Shown one piece after another: positions 42,801 to 54,800 of a DNA stretch of 64,000 nucleotides (positions are counted from its first letter, which is position 1; each line of letters begins with the position of its first letter). The notes under the pieces are model-generated. The model ran no database searches. It was not told where the DNA came from and saw nothing but the letters and a program-made list of their open reading frames with translations. The stretch lies in contig WBMV01008321.1 in assembly GCA_013396655.1 (NCBI GenBank), positions 131,169 to 195,168 on the forward strand. The letters run 5' to 3'. The translations under genes and the position numbers were made by a program. This DNA comes from Campylorhamphus procurvoides. Its lineage: Eukaryota; Chordata; Aves; Passeriformes; Dendrocolaptidae.

Positions 42801-45800
42801 ATTTACCTGAAGGCTGATGACACTTATATCCAGTTGAAAAAGGATCTGGAGTATTTGGATCTAAAGGTAAGATTTTACAGGACTATACTTCTTTTTTCTT
42901 TTCAACCTTTTGTGTATCATCTTTGTACCTGAGGTTTTCAAGTTACCTACTAGTCAGAGACAGAAATTGTGTTTTCTGCCTCACTGTTGTGCTTTAGGAT
43001 ATTGAGTGTCTTTTCAGTAGTGACTATGCAGTTAAACAGCAAACTCAGAAAATGCTTTTGTTTGTAGGAAGAACTTGTGTTACTGGGTTTAGGGAAATCA
43101 GATAAAAAACCAAATTCAAAATGTTTCTCTGCTGTAGCATTAGGACCAATATGAAGTCAGCACCTCTAAGCTAAATTACATGTTCTTTTAATCCAGCTTT
43201 TCCCCTTTAAATATTCTTGAGCTGGCTTTTTCCTTAGTTTTATAATATGCCATATTTATAATGCCGTTTGCTCCTGTGAAAATGTGGTGATTAATTAGCA
43301 CCTGTCATTGTTTTCATGTTATTACAGCTAAGAGATTTCAAATGTACCCATTCATCAATCCATCCATAGATATAATCTGACCAAGTAATGTTATGAGGTG
43401 TTCTTTTTTAAAAAAAAAGTTGAATATGATATTGAGCATCATATCATCTGTCTAAACTAAATTACTTCTGTATCTGGTGCACTTGATAATTAACAATTTG
43501 AAAGCAAATCTAGGCCTCTTAATATCAGGTTTTGAAGGAAAAAGAAAACCCACCAAAAAGATATAAATGTTTTGTTTAGCAAAGTAGTCTGCAACTTTCT
43601 GTGGTGTGTAGGATATCTCACCATATATAAATCATATGGTGTTCCTGAAAATCAAAGTGGAGGGAAGTTTGACACCTTGTTCTCCATTTTATTTGCATGT
43701 ACACAGTGGGTGCCATGGGGTGTTGCATATGGAAGCTAATGAGCTATGAGATGTGTATTTCTATTTACCTCATGTTTAAATTGCTGGATATATAAACATA
43801 TATATAAATGGAAAATATTACTAATACATATTATGCATATATAAAGATTTAATGTTTATCATATAATATAGATAGAATAGTCTAAGTGATCAAATATGTA
43901 AGCTGTTGGAATTGTTAATACATAAATTTTAAATTGGTTAGACACATCTCATTTTAGGCTTTGTCCTTGGTTTGTTCATGGCTTTGCCAAGTGTAGCTGC
44001 ATCCCAAACTGTCAGCTGAGTTTTATGACAAATTAGAATCTCAAAAGTCCTACAGGTTGAGAAATTATTAATAAACAGTGTTTTGTCTATTATAAAACAC
44101 AACAGTTTTCACGGTTAAGGTGACCACAGTTCAAGCCTCTGAAAATGTGACATGCTTAGCAAAATTATTAGGAGGGATTTTTAACATTTTAGTGGATTTT
44201 GTCCAAATTGATTTGTTGCAACCTGGGACGTGAAGGGCTGTTTGGTCTACCAGGAACTCCCCTTGTGCCTTCTTGCAGCCTGTGTAGCACCTAATGAAAG
44301 CAGCAGGAAAGAGAAATGGGTGGGGGCACCTGATCTTTCTGTGAAAAGAAACTTAATGCTCGTGTTGGTTCCCTTTTGAAAGTCTTCCCAGTCAAAATGT
44401 CAAGTGTATTTCCATAAGAATGATGTAATTTTTCTAAATGGGCATTTCTTACCAACCTTCTTTCAGTAGTGGTCTGGAAATGTAAAAATTCCTGTCAGGT
44501 TGTTGAGAGATTAAAGAGACCCTGTGACACTGGAGAAGGTGTCTTTGTGTTGGTTGCCACTAGATGCAGAGGTACTTTTTTTAGCAGTATGAGGAAAAAA
44601 AAGCATGCACTGCATGAAGCTAAACAAATTATGTATTTTTTTAGTAATGGTGGAATATGGAAAATTCACAATTAATGTATGTGATACCTTCCATTTATGA
44701 CAATGAAGGCTTAGATAGAAGCCTTAGTTCAGATCTCTCTTTTGACTTCACTGGGCCTTGAGTGAGACCTACTCTGATTAAACAATTTCAAATAGGACTT
44801 AAGGTTTTGAAACTGGAGTAAAACTTTTTTCTTTTTACTAAATTCATTATTTCTGAAGTTCTCTCTTCTTAGAAGTTTCAAAATACAACTGTTCAACATG
44901 TAAATTTTGATTAAGCAATTAACTGCATAATGCTTGCCATAGTGCTAAAACTGATTACAGTAACTGGTTACACAGCATTTAGTGATTTGTCAAGGCTCAC
45001 ATGTTTGCAAGCCTGTTTTTTACTTTGAAGTGTTTTAAAATCCTATGTAAGAAATAATTTTTATGTTAAGATTATATTTTTTAACATTATAGTGTATTGT
45101 CATAAGTATTAAAAAAATGCTCTAGGATGGATATTAATCCATTTCAATAGTTTTCTCTTATGTGCAAGAGTTCTGACATGAAAAAAAAATCTAAAGACTG
45201 TTTGCTCACACTATGAGGAAAAATTATTAATTTTTGACATGCCAAACACCAGCCATTGTGGAAGTTGCTTTGGACAATATTTTGACAATCTCCTTAGGTT
45301 ATGAGCCTTTTTTCCCTCCAAATTGTTGCCATGACTCTGTATTCTTTAACTCGGGAAATAAAGGCATGTGGAAAGGGAAGAAATGGTACGCTTATATGCT
45401 ATGGTATAATTATGTCTCTTCTGCAAACAGATTTCCACAACTGTATTTCTGCACTTGGGTTTTTTTAATCTCTGGACAGACTCTATATTAGAAAAGCAGA
45501 AAGGAAGATTAAAGGCTAGAAAACTCAGTTTCTCCCCAGGCTTCTAAGATGATTTCACAAATAAGGTGAAACACAAATGGTGAAGCAAGCTTCCCTTTCT
45601 GTGGCTGTGTAAAGAAGTTCAGGCAGCCTGAGGAGGGATGGGTGGGCAGCCTCACATCAGAATACTTTACAAACGTTCCCTGACAGGTCATACAAAATAC
45701 AGATGAGGAAATCTAGGAAAATTTGTGTCACTAATTATAAATTGTGCAACCAGTTGAAGCAAATCAGGAGCCTTCTCAGTGGTCCTGCTTCATTCTTCTG

Positions 45801-48800
45801 CAGTCAGGCTGCAGTGTCTGAAGCTGTTTAGTTTGTGCTGCAGTTGAAGAGGTTTCTAGTGCAAGCTGCTGTCACTTAGATAAGGAAGGATAGGAGTGCA
45901 CAGCAGGTGTTTGTTATGGGAGGAAGCATAAAAGCGGTTGAAATAACATCTTTCTCTGAGGTTTTAACTGGGTTGCTCGAGTTATTAGTACAGAGTTCTT
46001 GGTGCAAGCGTCAGTGCATATTGCATGACAGAAAATACCGTGGTGTAATTCCCAACGCTCTTGAAACTGCCACTGGGCAAGACTGAGCAACTCCTGGTTT
46101 GTGCTGTGTGTTTGGATGTGTGCTTTGAAAAAGTAGAAAAGTTTTGCTGTTGCATGAAGAATCTATCCACAGTAAGAGACAATAGATAGACATCCAGGTG
46201 CTGCTTCCGTCGTGGCAGATGTGTAGACCATAAACCTCGAGGATCGATGTGACACAAGAGCAAGTGGTTACTGCTGCTTGTGGAGTTTTGAGTTGTAAAG
46301 TTTGCGGTTTAAATCTTGATGTCTGTAACAAGCTATTACTAAACTTTTGTTTGAAACAGATAGAAAATAATGGACCTCTCATCAACATGATATACAAAGT
46401 GCTAAAGAACTCAGCACAAGGGTTACTATCCAGTATACATGTAAGACTGCTTGCATCTGAAATGTGCTCATCCCATTGCTTTTTTAAAGTAGCAGTCAGT
46501 GTTCTGGCTTTTACAGGTGTCTTATGGTAGTAGTGCTTTCTGTAAGGCTTTTTTTTTTTTTCTTTATTCTTTTTTTTTCTTTCTTTTTTTTGCCCCCCCT
46601 TTTGGAGTCTGTATGCAAAATTATGGCTGACCTCAGTGTTTGGGTTAATTTTATCATGTTTTGAAAATGATTGTGTCAAGTAGTCACTCCTACGTGAGAT
46701 TTTGAAAATGTGGAAGCATGCTAAATCTTCATTATGTTCTCATGTTCACTGCTTGATAATTAACAAATTCCTTACAGTTCTGATTATGTAATTTAAAGTA
46801 TCCCCAAGATCTGTAGACTCGTTTTTATGTTATTTCCATTGCTTTGAAAAAGGCTTCTGCATTCTCTTAGCTTGCAGGTAATTAAATATGCAAAATTATT
46901 ACTTTGATATGCTAGTACTTTATATTTAATTCATTGTTACTATTATATATATATGATTTTGCATTTAAAGAATTCCATTACTTTAATACTTTTGAAAGGA
47001 TTTTTCTTTTATAAAACACAAAATTGTTGAAAATATCAGAAAATTGGAAGTTTTGAGAGGCAGTAAGTGCTTTTGATTGATTGGTGGGGATTGATTGGTG
47101 GGGAAGTAACATTTCACCACATGAAGGTGCATGATAAGTCTCAGAATGGAACCTGCCATTGGAAGAGAGAAAGCAGGAAACATAAATGATGACCAGACTC
47201 TTCTGTTTTAAACCTACTTTGTTATTTGAAAACACTACATGTAGATTCCTAATTTCATATAACATGTTAAATGACAAGCTGAGGTTATATCAAAGATTTA
47301 ACTACAGTAAAATTTAATTACTTCTAAACAGCTAGCATGATCCTGTAGGTGACTTTTAGGTTAATAAGTAAACTATGTAGCTTCAAGTCTGGAGATTGCC
47401 CATCATTAAAAATGCAAACTACATCTTCTACCCCTCCTACTCCACCAAGAAAGCCAACAACTTCTGTGCTTATATTAAAACCTTTATTATTGAAGATAAT
47501 ACTTAGGTGAATTTTTCTTCATAAACTCTTGACTGTATGAATAGAAATGTGCTGTATATGAGTACTACTAGACACCAGGTCTTTGGTAGTATTTGCTTTA
47601 AGGAATCTTTAAAAATGTTCTAATCTAATGTAATATTAAATCACTAGATTTTCAGGCTTTTAAAAATGTATGATTAATGAGCTGTATTATATTGCTGTTT
47701 TCTTAACCTCATTTATTCGCACACACAAAAAAATTATTCACACGTAGAGAGTGGAAATAATCAACATTTCTGCAGAGATAGACATGCCTTCATTTTAAGG
47801 TTGCTGTGAAGGTTGGAAGTATAATATAGTATCGTTCCTATACTGATCTAAAAACTGTGTTATGTGAGAAGATAATCTTCTCAACCAGAAATGGAATATG
47901 GAACCAGTGATTTATGGAATAAGAGATTTGGTACATTATAAACGCCTCAAAATAGAGTAATTCCATTTAATTCCACTATAGCATTTTTGTAGCAGTCTGT
48001 CTTTAATAAAATTTACCCTGTGGTAAGAGGAAGATACTATCCTTTGTAGAATGAAATAGTTGCTGAAAGTTGTGTTTTTAGTCATCAGTGAATGCCGCTA
48101 TTCTTGCGACCATGCTTTTGAAGGAACTAATCAAGTCTTTTGGCTTCAAGAAAGCTACTATAGCTGAACTGTTAAAACTGCTGAATTTTGCAGGAAAAGG
48201 ACTTTTGTAACCATAGACAGGTGGGATTATGATCCTTTGTACAGAATTCTCAACTACCAAGAGTTCCAAACTAAGAGTTAAATAGCCTAGTATAACTAGT
48301 AACACTTTGTTAACACTTTTCAAAAACTAAAGCCAGATTTGAAAATACTTGGACCCAAATTTTATTTTTTTTTTATTATTTTTAATTTTTCATTGCTGAG
48401 GCAGAATTAGGTTTTGGTTTGCAACGAATTTCTTACGTTTTAAAAACCTGTTCCTCTTAGGTGACAGGACGTGACACTTTAAAAGAAAGAAATACAAAAC
48501 CTGTCAAGATTGCAGAAAGCGATATTGATGTAAGTACCAAACACCATTTCAGCACCTCTTGCATTGATTTGGCTATTTCTGTTATGCAGTTCCATGTTTA
48601 TTATTATAACTCTTCCGGATAAAGGAGGTTGTACCCAGGTGGGTATCGGTCTCTTCTCCCAGGCAACCAGCAGTAGGACAAGAGGACACAGTCTGAAGCT
48701 GCATCAGGGGAGCTTTAGGCTGGACATTAGGGAGAAGTTCTTTACAGAGAGAGTGACTGGGCATTGGAATGGGCTGTCCAGGGAGATGGTGGAGGCACTG

Positions 48801-51800
48801 CCCTTGGCGGTGTTTGGGAAGAGATGGGATGTAGCACTTGGTGCCATGGCCTAGTATACAAGGTGGTGTTAGGTCAAAGGTTGGACTCGATGATCTCAGA
48901 GGTCTTTTCCAACCTAGTAGATTCTGTTGTTCTATGATTCTGTGACAGTATTACAAGTGGATACTTTTCTGCTTCGTTTTTAAAAACTAACATTTTATAT
49001 TATTTCCAGGTGAAGCTAAGCGTTTTCTGTGAGCAGGACAGAATTCTGCAGGACTTGGAGGACAAAATAAGAGCCCTTAAAGAGAATAAAGTAAGTAGGT
49101 TAAAAAGGACTTAGTAAAATAAAGCAATAGGTTTTATCTAATCATAAAATATGAAATTGCAAACAAAAATTGAATTATTGGATGCTTCCTTCACTGTAGT
49201 CATTTTCTTTGGACATGTGAGGAAAGAAGTGGGTTTTATGTTAGGATTGATTACCAATTCTTAGAAGACGTGTTTTTGAAAGTGAATGCTTTAAACCCAT
49301 TTGCTTCACTGTCTTTGAGCTATAGCTGTCAATAAATTGAGATGGTTCAGAAAAAAATATTCTAAAATGAAAGTATTGTTCAGGTGGATCCTTCAGAAGA
49401 GCTACTGTGCAAAAATGACCCTGTGTTATTTACCCCTGACTGAATGAATTGGGCCTGCTTCATGTTTTAGGCAATTTTTAAATCCCTCTAATTCAACTAT
49501 AACAGTAAATGAGAACCTGTCCTTAAATAAACAGGTCATGCTGGCCTGTGGTAGGGCTGTCACAGTTCTATACCGACTAGGGGAATTTTTTTGAAACTGT
49601 AAGTTACAGTTGTGTACAGAGTGTAAATAGAAGAATTCCCTTCTCAGTGCGTTGTGTTTTCCACGGTTTTGGCTACTTAATGGAATGAATTAATGGAAAG
49701 TGTCAGATAATTTTTTTTTATAATAGGTAACTGAGGGTCTTATACTTCTTTATTTACATCCTAGTCTCCAAAACAGGAGGCCAGTCCTATCCTGTGTTGC
49801 CTTATAGGGTAACTAGGGGCATGGGAAACACCTTTCATATAGTAATATATGAATATATTCATATTTCATATAGTAATATATTTTTATACAGGTAGGTGTA
49901 TAAAAATCTGTGTAAATGTTGTAAACTTACTGCCATCTTCTTGTTTGCTAGGATCAGCTGGAGTCTGTTTTGGAGGTTTTACACAGGCAGATGGATCAGT
50001 ACAAAGACCAGCCACAACATACAGAAAAAATATCTTACCAGCAGCGACTTTTGCAAGAGGATCTGATACGTATTCGGGCTGAAATATCCAAAGTTTCAAC
50101 GGTGTGTGTTTCTGGTTACTTCAAGAAAACCATAATTAATATACCAGTTAGAGCAAAACTGTATTGTCAATTGAATAAGGGAGTTAAGTCCTCTTCTGAA
50201 CAGTTTGGGTTAAGATACAGGATACTAAACCAGATAAAAAAATTTAAACAACCTTTCCATCTTTTCTTTTTAGTGCTCCCTGCCCCTACAAAACAAGATG
50301 ACTCAAGAAATTTTTTTATGTCGTTTTACTTTATGTGTGGGATTAAATTGCAAATCTTTCATGTAGTCCTTTGAAAATATAAAGGTGATTCCATGATATT
50401 TTTCCAGGGCAAAAAGAATTGGGAAAGTCTGTTGATATTTCAGTCAAAATTTACTATTGATATTATGACACAATAAAAGTAAAACCTAATTTAATGTTGC
50501 ATTTTAGTAATAAAATTATTGCTAAGAATTGGACACGAAAGAGAGTATATTAAACCTGGGTGATGTGTATTCACTTTTTTATTCCTGCCTTTTGATGAAT
50601 ATGGGACTAGCTCTTTGTAAGATTGTTTCTAGAATTGCATGAACACCTTTCCTATAGTAAGATCTGATCATTAAAACATCAGTATTATACAAATGTATAG
50701 ATACAGTGGATTGTGCCTATAGAAAACATATGACTTTCACAGTCAGCATTTAAAATGTAATTGTGGGCATAAATAGCAAGTCACTGTAGTAAGGGCAGTG
50801 CTGGTACAGTCCAAGGCACCTTCTAGCCCAGGGTTCTGGCTTCAACAGTGGGCATTAGCAGATGCTTAAGGAACAGTAAGGATGAGGGAGGTGGGTAGTA
50901 TTTCCTGTCATAACCAATCCAGATTCTAACTACTTTCTGCTCAGAGAATTGCCAAGATTAGTTTTTTGTTGTTGTTGGGTTTTTTTGGTCTATTTTGTAA
51001 TTCTCAGTAGATGTTATTTCCAAGAACCTATATAATACCCTTTTAAATTCTGTGAACCTTCTTGCACAAGTCTTTTCCCCACTGCATAGGCAACCCCTTT
51101 CTTTTACTTGTTTTGAATTTGACTTGAGAATGTTTAATGAGATGGACCCTTATTCTTGTATGAGAAAAGATGGGGAGCAGTCAGTCTTCTGCTCTTTCCG
51201 TGGCACTCATGGTTTCATAAACCTCCATTATTTCTTCCCCTCAACTCCCAAGTGTTCTCTTTTCAAAAATTCAGAAAAAAAGCCTATTCCATCATCCCTT
51301 ACATAAAAATGCACTAGGCACTTGATTTTTCTCAGTTCTGGGTCAGAAGGCTGATTGTGATGTTATGGATGCTGGAAATAATCTAGGTACAGTCAGGGTG
51401 TTTGGATAGCCTTTTTCTCCAGATGTGTGCTGGTTTATTCACTTTATAACATAGTCTTTATAACTGTTGAAGGATAACCTGCTTTGTGTTTCAGAATATG
51501 AGTTCTGATGTCGGTGACTGGTTTTTAATTATGAACTTGTGTTAAATAGAGGAGTAAAGTAAAAGGAAATGGAACTGTAATAGACTCGATTCCCTCATAC
51601 AGAGTATAGTTCAAATTTTATTAGTCATAGTTCAGATTTTATTACATGCCAATTTTATACCTAAGAAATGGTTTTGTGTGAGGAAGTTGGCCGGTTTTTT
51701 AACTAGGGATTCTTGACTTGATTTTCAAGCGATAAAGCATCTTGAAGTGCATAATCCACTCTAAGCAACAATGGAGATGACAAAATGCATTTTTTACTTC

Positions 51801-54800
51801 TTATAATAGAACAATGCTAACTTCAAAACACTTTGGTGCTGCATTAGAGAATGGATAGAGTGATTTTGAAGTTTATTGTAACATTGTATTAGAGTATTCC
51901 CTCTGTTAATAGGAAATGGAAAATGCCTGGAATGAGTATCTGAAATTAGAAAAGGATGTGAGCCAACTGAAAAAAGCCTTACAGGAACAGATGAACAGTT
52001 CATTGCTATCTCAGGTGAGTCCATTTCCAGACACTGTCAGCACTTATGAGATGATTTTGTCTGAACTTGAAGCTATCATCTCGTAGGAGAAATTCTCTGC
52101 AATTTTTGCAGTGCCTTCAGCTGTCATATAGTTGAGCTGGCAGAGTTCGGGCGCTGCAGCAGCCTGGCTGTGCAGGGTGTCGTGCAGCACGCGCAATAGT
52201 TTCTCATAAGTTGTCTATGCAAATTTGTCATTATTTTATTATGTTTTTATTACATGCTGACATCTTGACATTGATAACGTATTTAATTTATAGGACTATG
52301 CAGGACTTCTTAGTTTTCCATTTATTTGATCTGACATTGTTGGCTTTCTCCATTTTTAAGATCATCAGTCACTGGATTGTTATCATCATTACTTGTTCTT
52401 TGTCATGTTCTTCTATTTGTGGAAGATTTTTCTCTGCAGATTGTTTTGTGAAGTGGAATAAGTGTTTTAACAGCCATCAGTAATTGAAAGGCATCTCAGT
52501 TTTAAATCAATTATTCAGTTTCGAATCTTAAAAAGAAGCTTTGTTTGAAGCTAAGTTATGCTGTTTGTTGAACTGGATGTGGCGTACCAGATTATTTCTA
52601 TGTACCTGCTTGGAACTGGTGACTTTATTCTTAGAGCAAGGATTAGAGACTGGATTGTTTTTCCTTTTTTTAAGCAGAACAGAACACAAGAAACAAAGCT
52701 AATGTATACATTTTATTCAAATCTTGTCTATTTTTCCAAATATTCTGGACCTAAAGAACAGTAGTTTATTTATTTATTTATTTGCAATAAATATCTGGTC
52801 AGATATTAATTGAAGCCTGTTTGTTCTCACTGTTAATGGATAAATGTTTTGTAACAAAGCAAGAATCATAAAACTTTTTTTTTTATTGCATCAATCTTCA
52901 AAGTCCATTTACTTTTAATTCTGGGGTGTGGGGAAGTGGTTTAATTTTTGGAGCCAGAATATTATGTATTTAAGCTCAGCTGCAGAACACATCTTTCAAA
53001 AAAATCCCAGGGGCATTTTAGATTGAAATGGTCCCTGTATGAAGTTACCTTGTTTAACTGAGAAATATTACAGGTTTAAACAAAATATATTTTGTTAGAC
53101 TACTTTAACAAACAATTTCCAGTTGAGAATTGAACATGCTTAAAATACTGTATGTGTGGCATGGGATTCACCAATATGTTTGGAAGGGAATAGGTTTGCA
53201 TAGGAAAAAATGTTAATTCAGTTTGATTATCATCTCCTATCATGTATGTGCATAATTATAAATACACACTGAAACATAAGCACATTATCAGTTCTCTGTG
53301 TGTAAACTCACATATATGTATTAGTATGCATGGATAAGTTTGGCTAAAATTTAAAAAAAGATTTCTGAACACCTATTTTGAAGTTACTAAAGGGAACTGA
53401 TTTTTTCAGAAAGTACCAAATATTCTTCAAACTATTTCTTCAAAGTCTCACTTGAAGTACCCATAAGAGTTAAAATTTTTATGATCTCTGCCCAAGGGTA
53501 TGCAGACTGAAGATTGTTTATATAGCGTTTTCCAATAGCACTAAATTAATACACATACAGCATTTAGAAGAGGGCAGTCTTCATGGAATATTATTAAAAA
53601 TTCAGTAAATTTTCGGGCTCCAGTTGCTGTAGGAAACCACCAATGTTGTTTCTATATAGCATTAATTAAGAGGTCAAAAACCAAATATTTCAAGCAGCTT
53701 GGTCACAGTAAATCCTGCTTTGAGGAGTGTAGTTTCATTGTCTTTTGCTTATGGGTTGGGGAGAATCTGGATGTGCTGAAAATATCTGAGGTGGGCTATT
53801 TTATCAGTGATAACTTCTGGGTAAGTGTTTCTTCTCTGGTTTTGTAAGTCATTCTAAATTACATTTCTGTGTGGAGGAGGTTAAAGAAATTGAACTTTCT
53901 GTCCAAGTAACTTTTTCATGCTGGGCCATATAGTATATTTATATCCTTTTGTAAACAGCAATCTTGGCTTTCATAATTTTAAAATTAATTCATCTCCCTA
54001 TTGTTCAAACCTAGTCCATTTTAGATCTAAAATATTTTCTTCACATCAATATTTAAGTAATGGGGAAGAAATAATATTAAAAAAATCTGACTCTTCTACA
54101 TTGCCAATCAAATGTTTTCTGTGTGGTTTCAGAAGCAGGATTTCTGGTACATATAGCGGTTTTTTTTCAGCCGTTCTGAGGCTTGATTATTGTAAATCCA
54201 TCATTTGGTTCCTTGTACTGTGATTAATCTCAGAAAAATGAAATGAAATGGGCAAATTTATAGTTTGTATCCTGACAATTTTTCAAGATCTATCCCATCT
54301 ATCGAGTGAGTTTACTACAGGCAAATAACATTCTCCATCATTTAAATGTTTGTGTTCTTGGCACCCTGTTTGCTGATCTGTAACCTGGCTGAACATATTT
54401 CCTGATCTAAGACAGAAAGTGGAAAGCAATTTATATGCTTTCCTTAGCTCTATGAGGTGTAACAGCTTTTACTGAAGCTTTTTTAACTTTCAGGCTTATA
54501 GGATTAATTAGTAGCTATTTTGTAGCTCGTGGCAAGTGATGGATATCTCGAGTTCTTCAGCAGTTTGTAAGCAATTCTTAACTAAAGTGTTTCATTGCCT
54601 CCTGCTTTCTTTAATAGTATTTGCTTTACTAAGTTTATTCTTGATGCAAATTTTTGAAGGCAGAGTTACCAGGCTTTGATTAATTAGATGACAATAACTA
54701 TTTATGATGATTGGAATGACTGAAGTAGTGGCTTCAGTAGCCAGGGCCTCTGGATGTGAGATAAGAGTCCAAGGCAGAATCCAGACTGTAGACCAAGTTT

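Larger units (their letters stand above)
46441..48460 (+). other. PLEKHA7: Intron, 2.0 kb
   Basis: Contains a pyrimidine tract at 46548-46600, a 14-bp tandem duplication at 47075-47102 and an exon-like island at 48082-48210 (see findings). TA-rich near 46943-46953. Confidence 0.8.

Noticed and set aside
46011..46679. 222-codon open frame on the minus strand across cassette exon 2
   Set aside because: Its Lys-rich part is just the complement of the T/C tract at 46548-46600. No domain is visible, it overlaps a real sense exon, and no promoter or splice context was seen.
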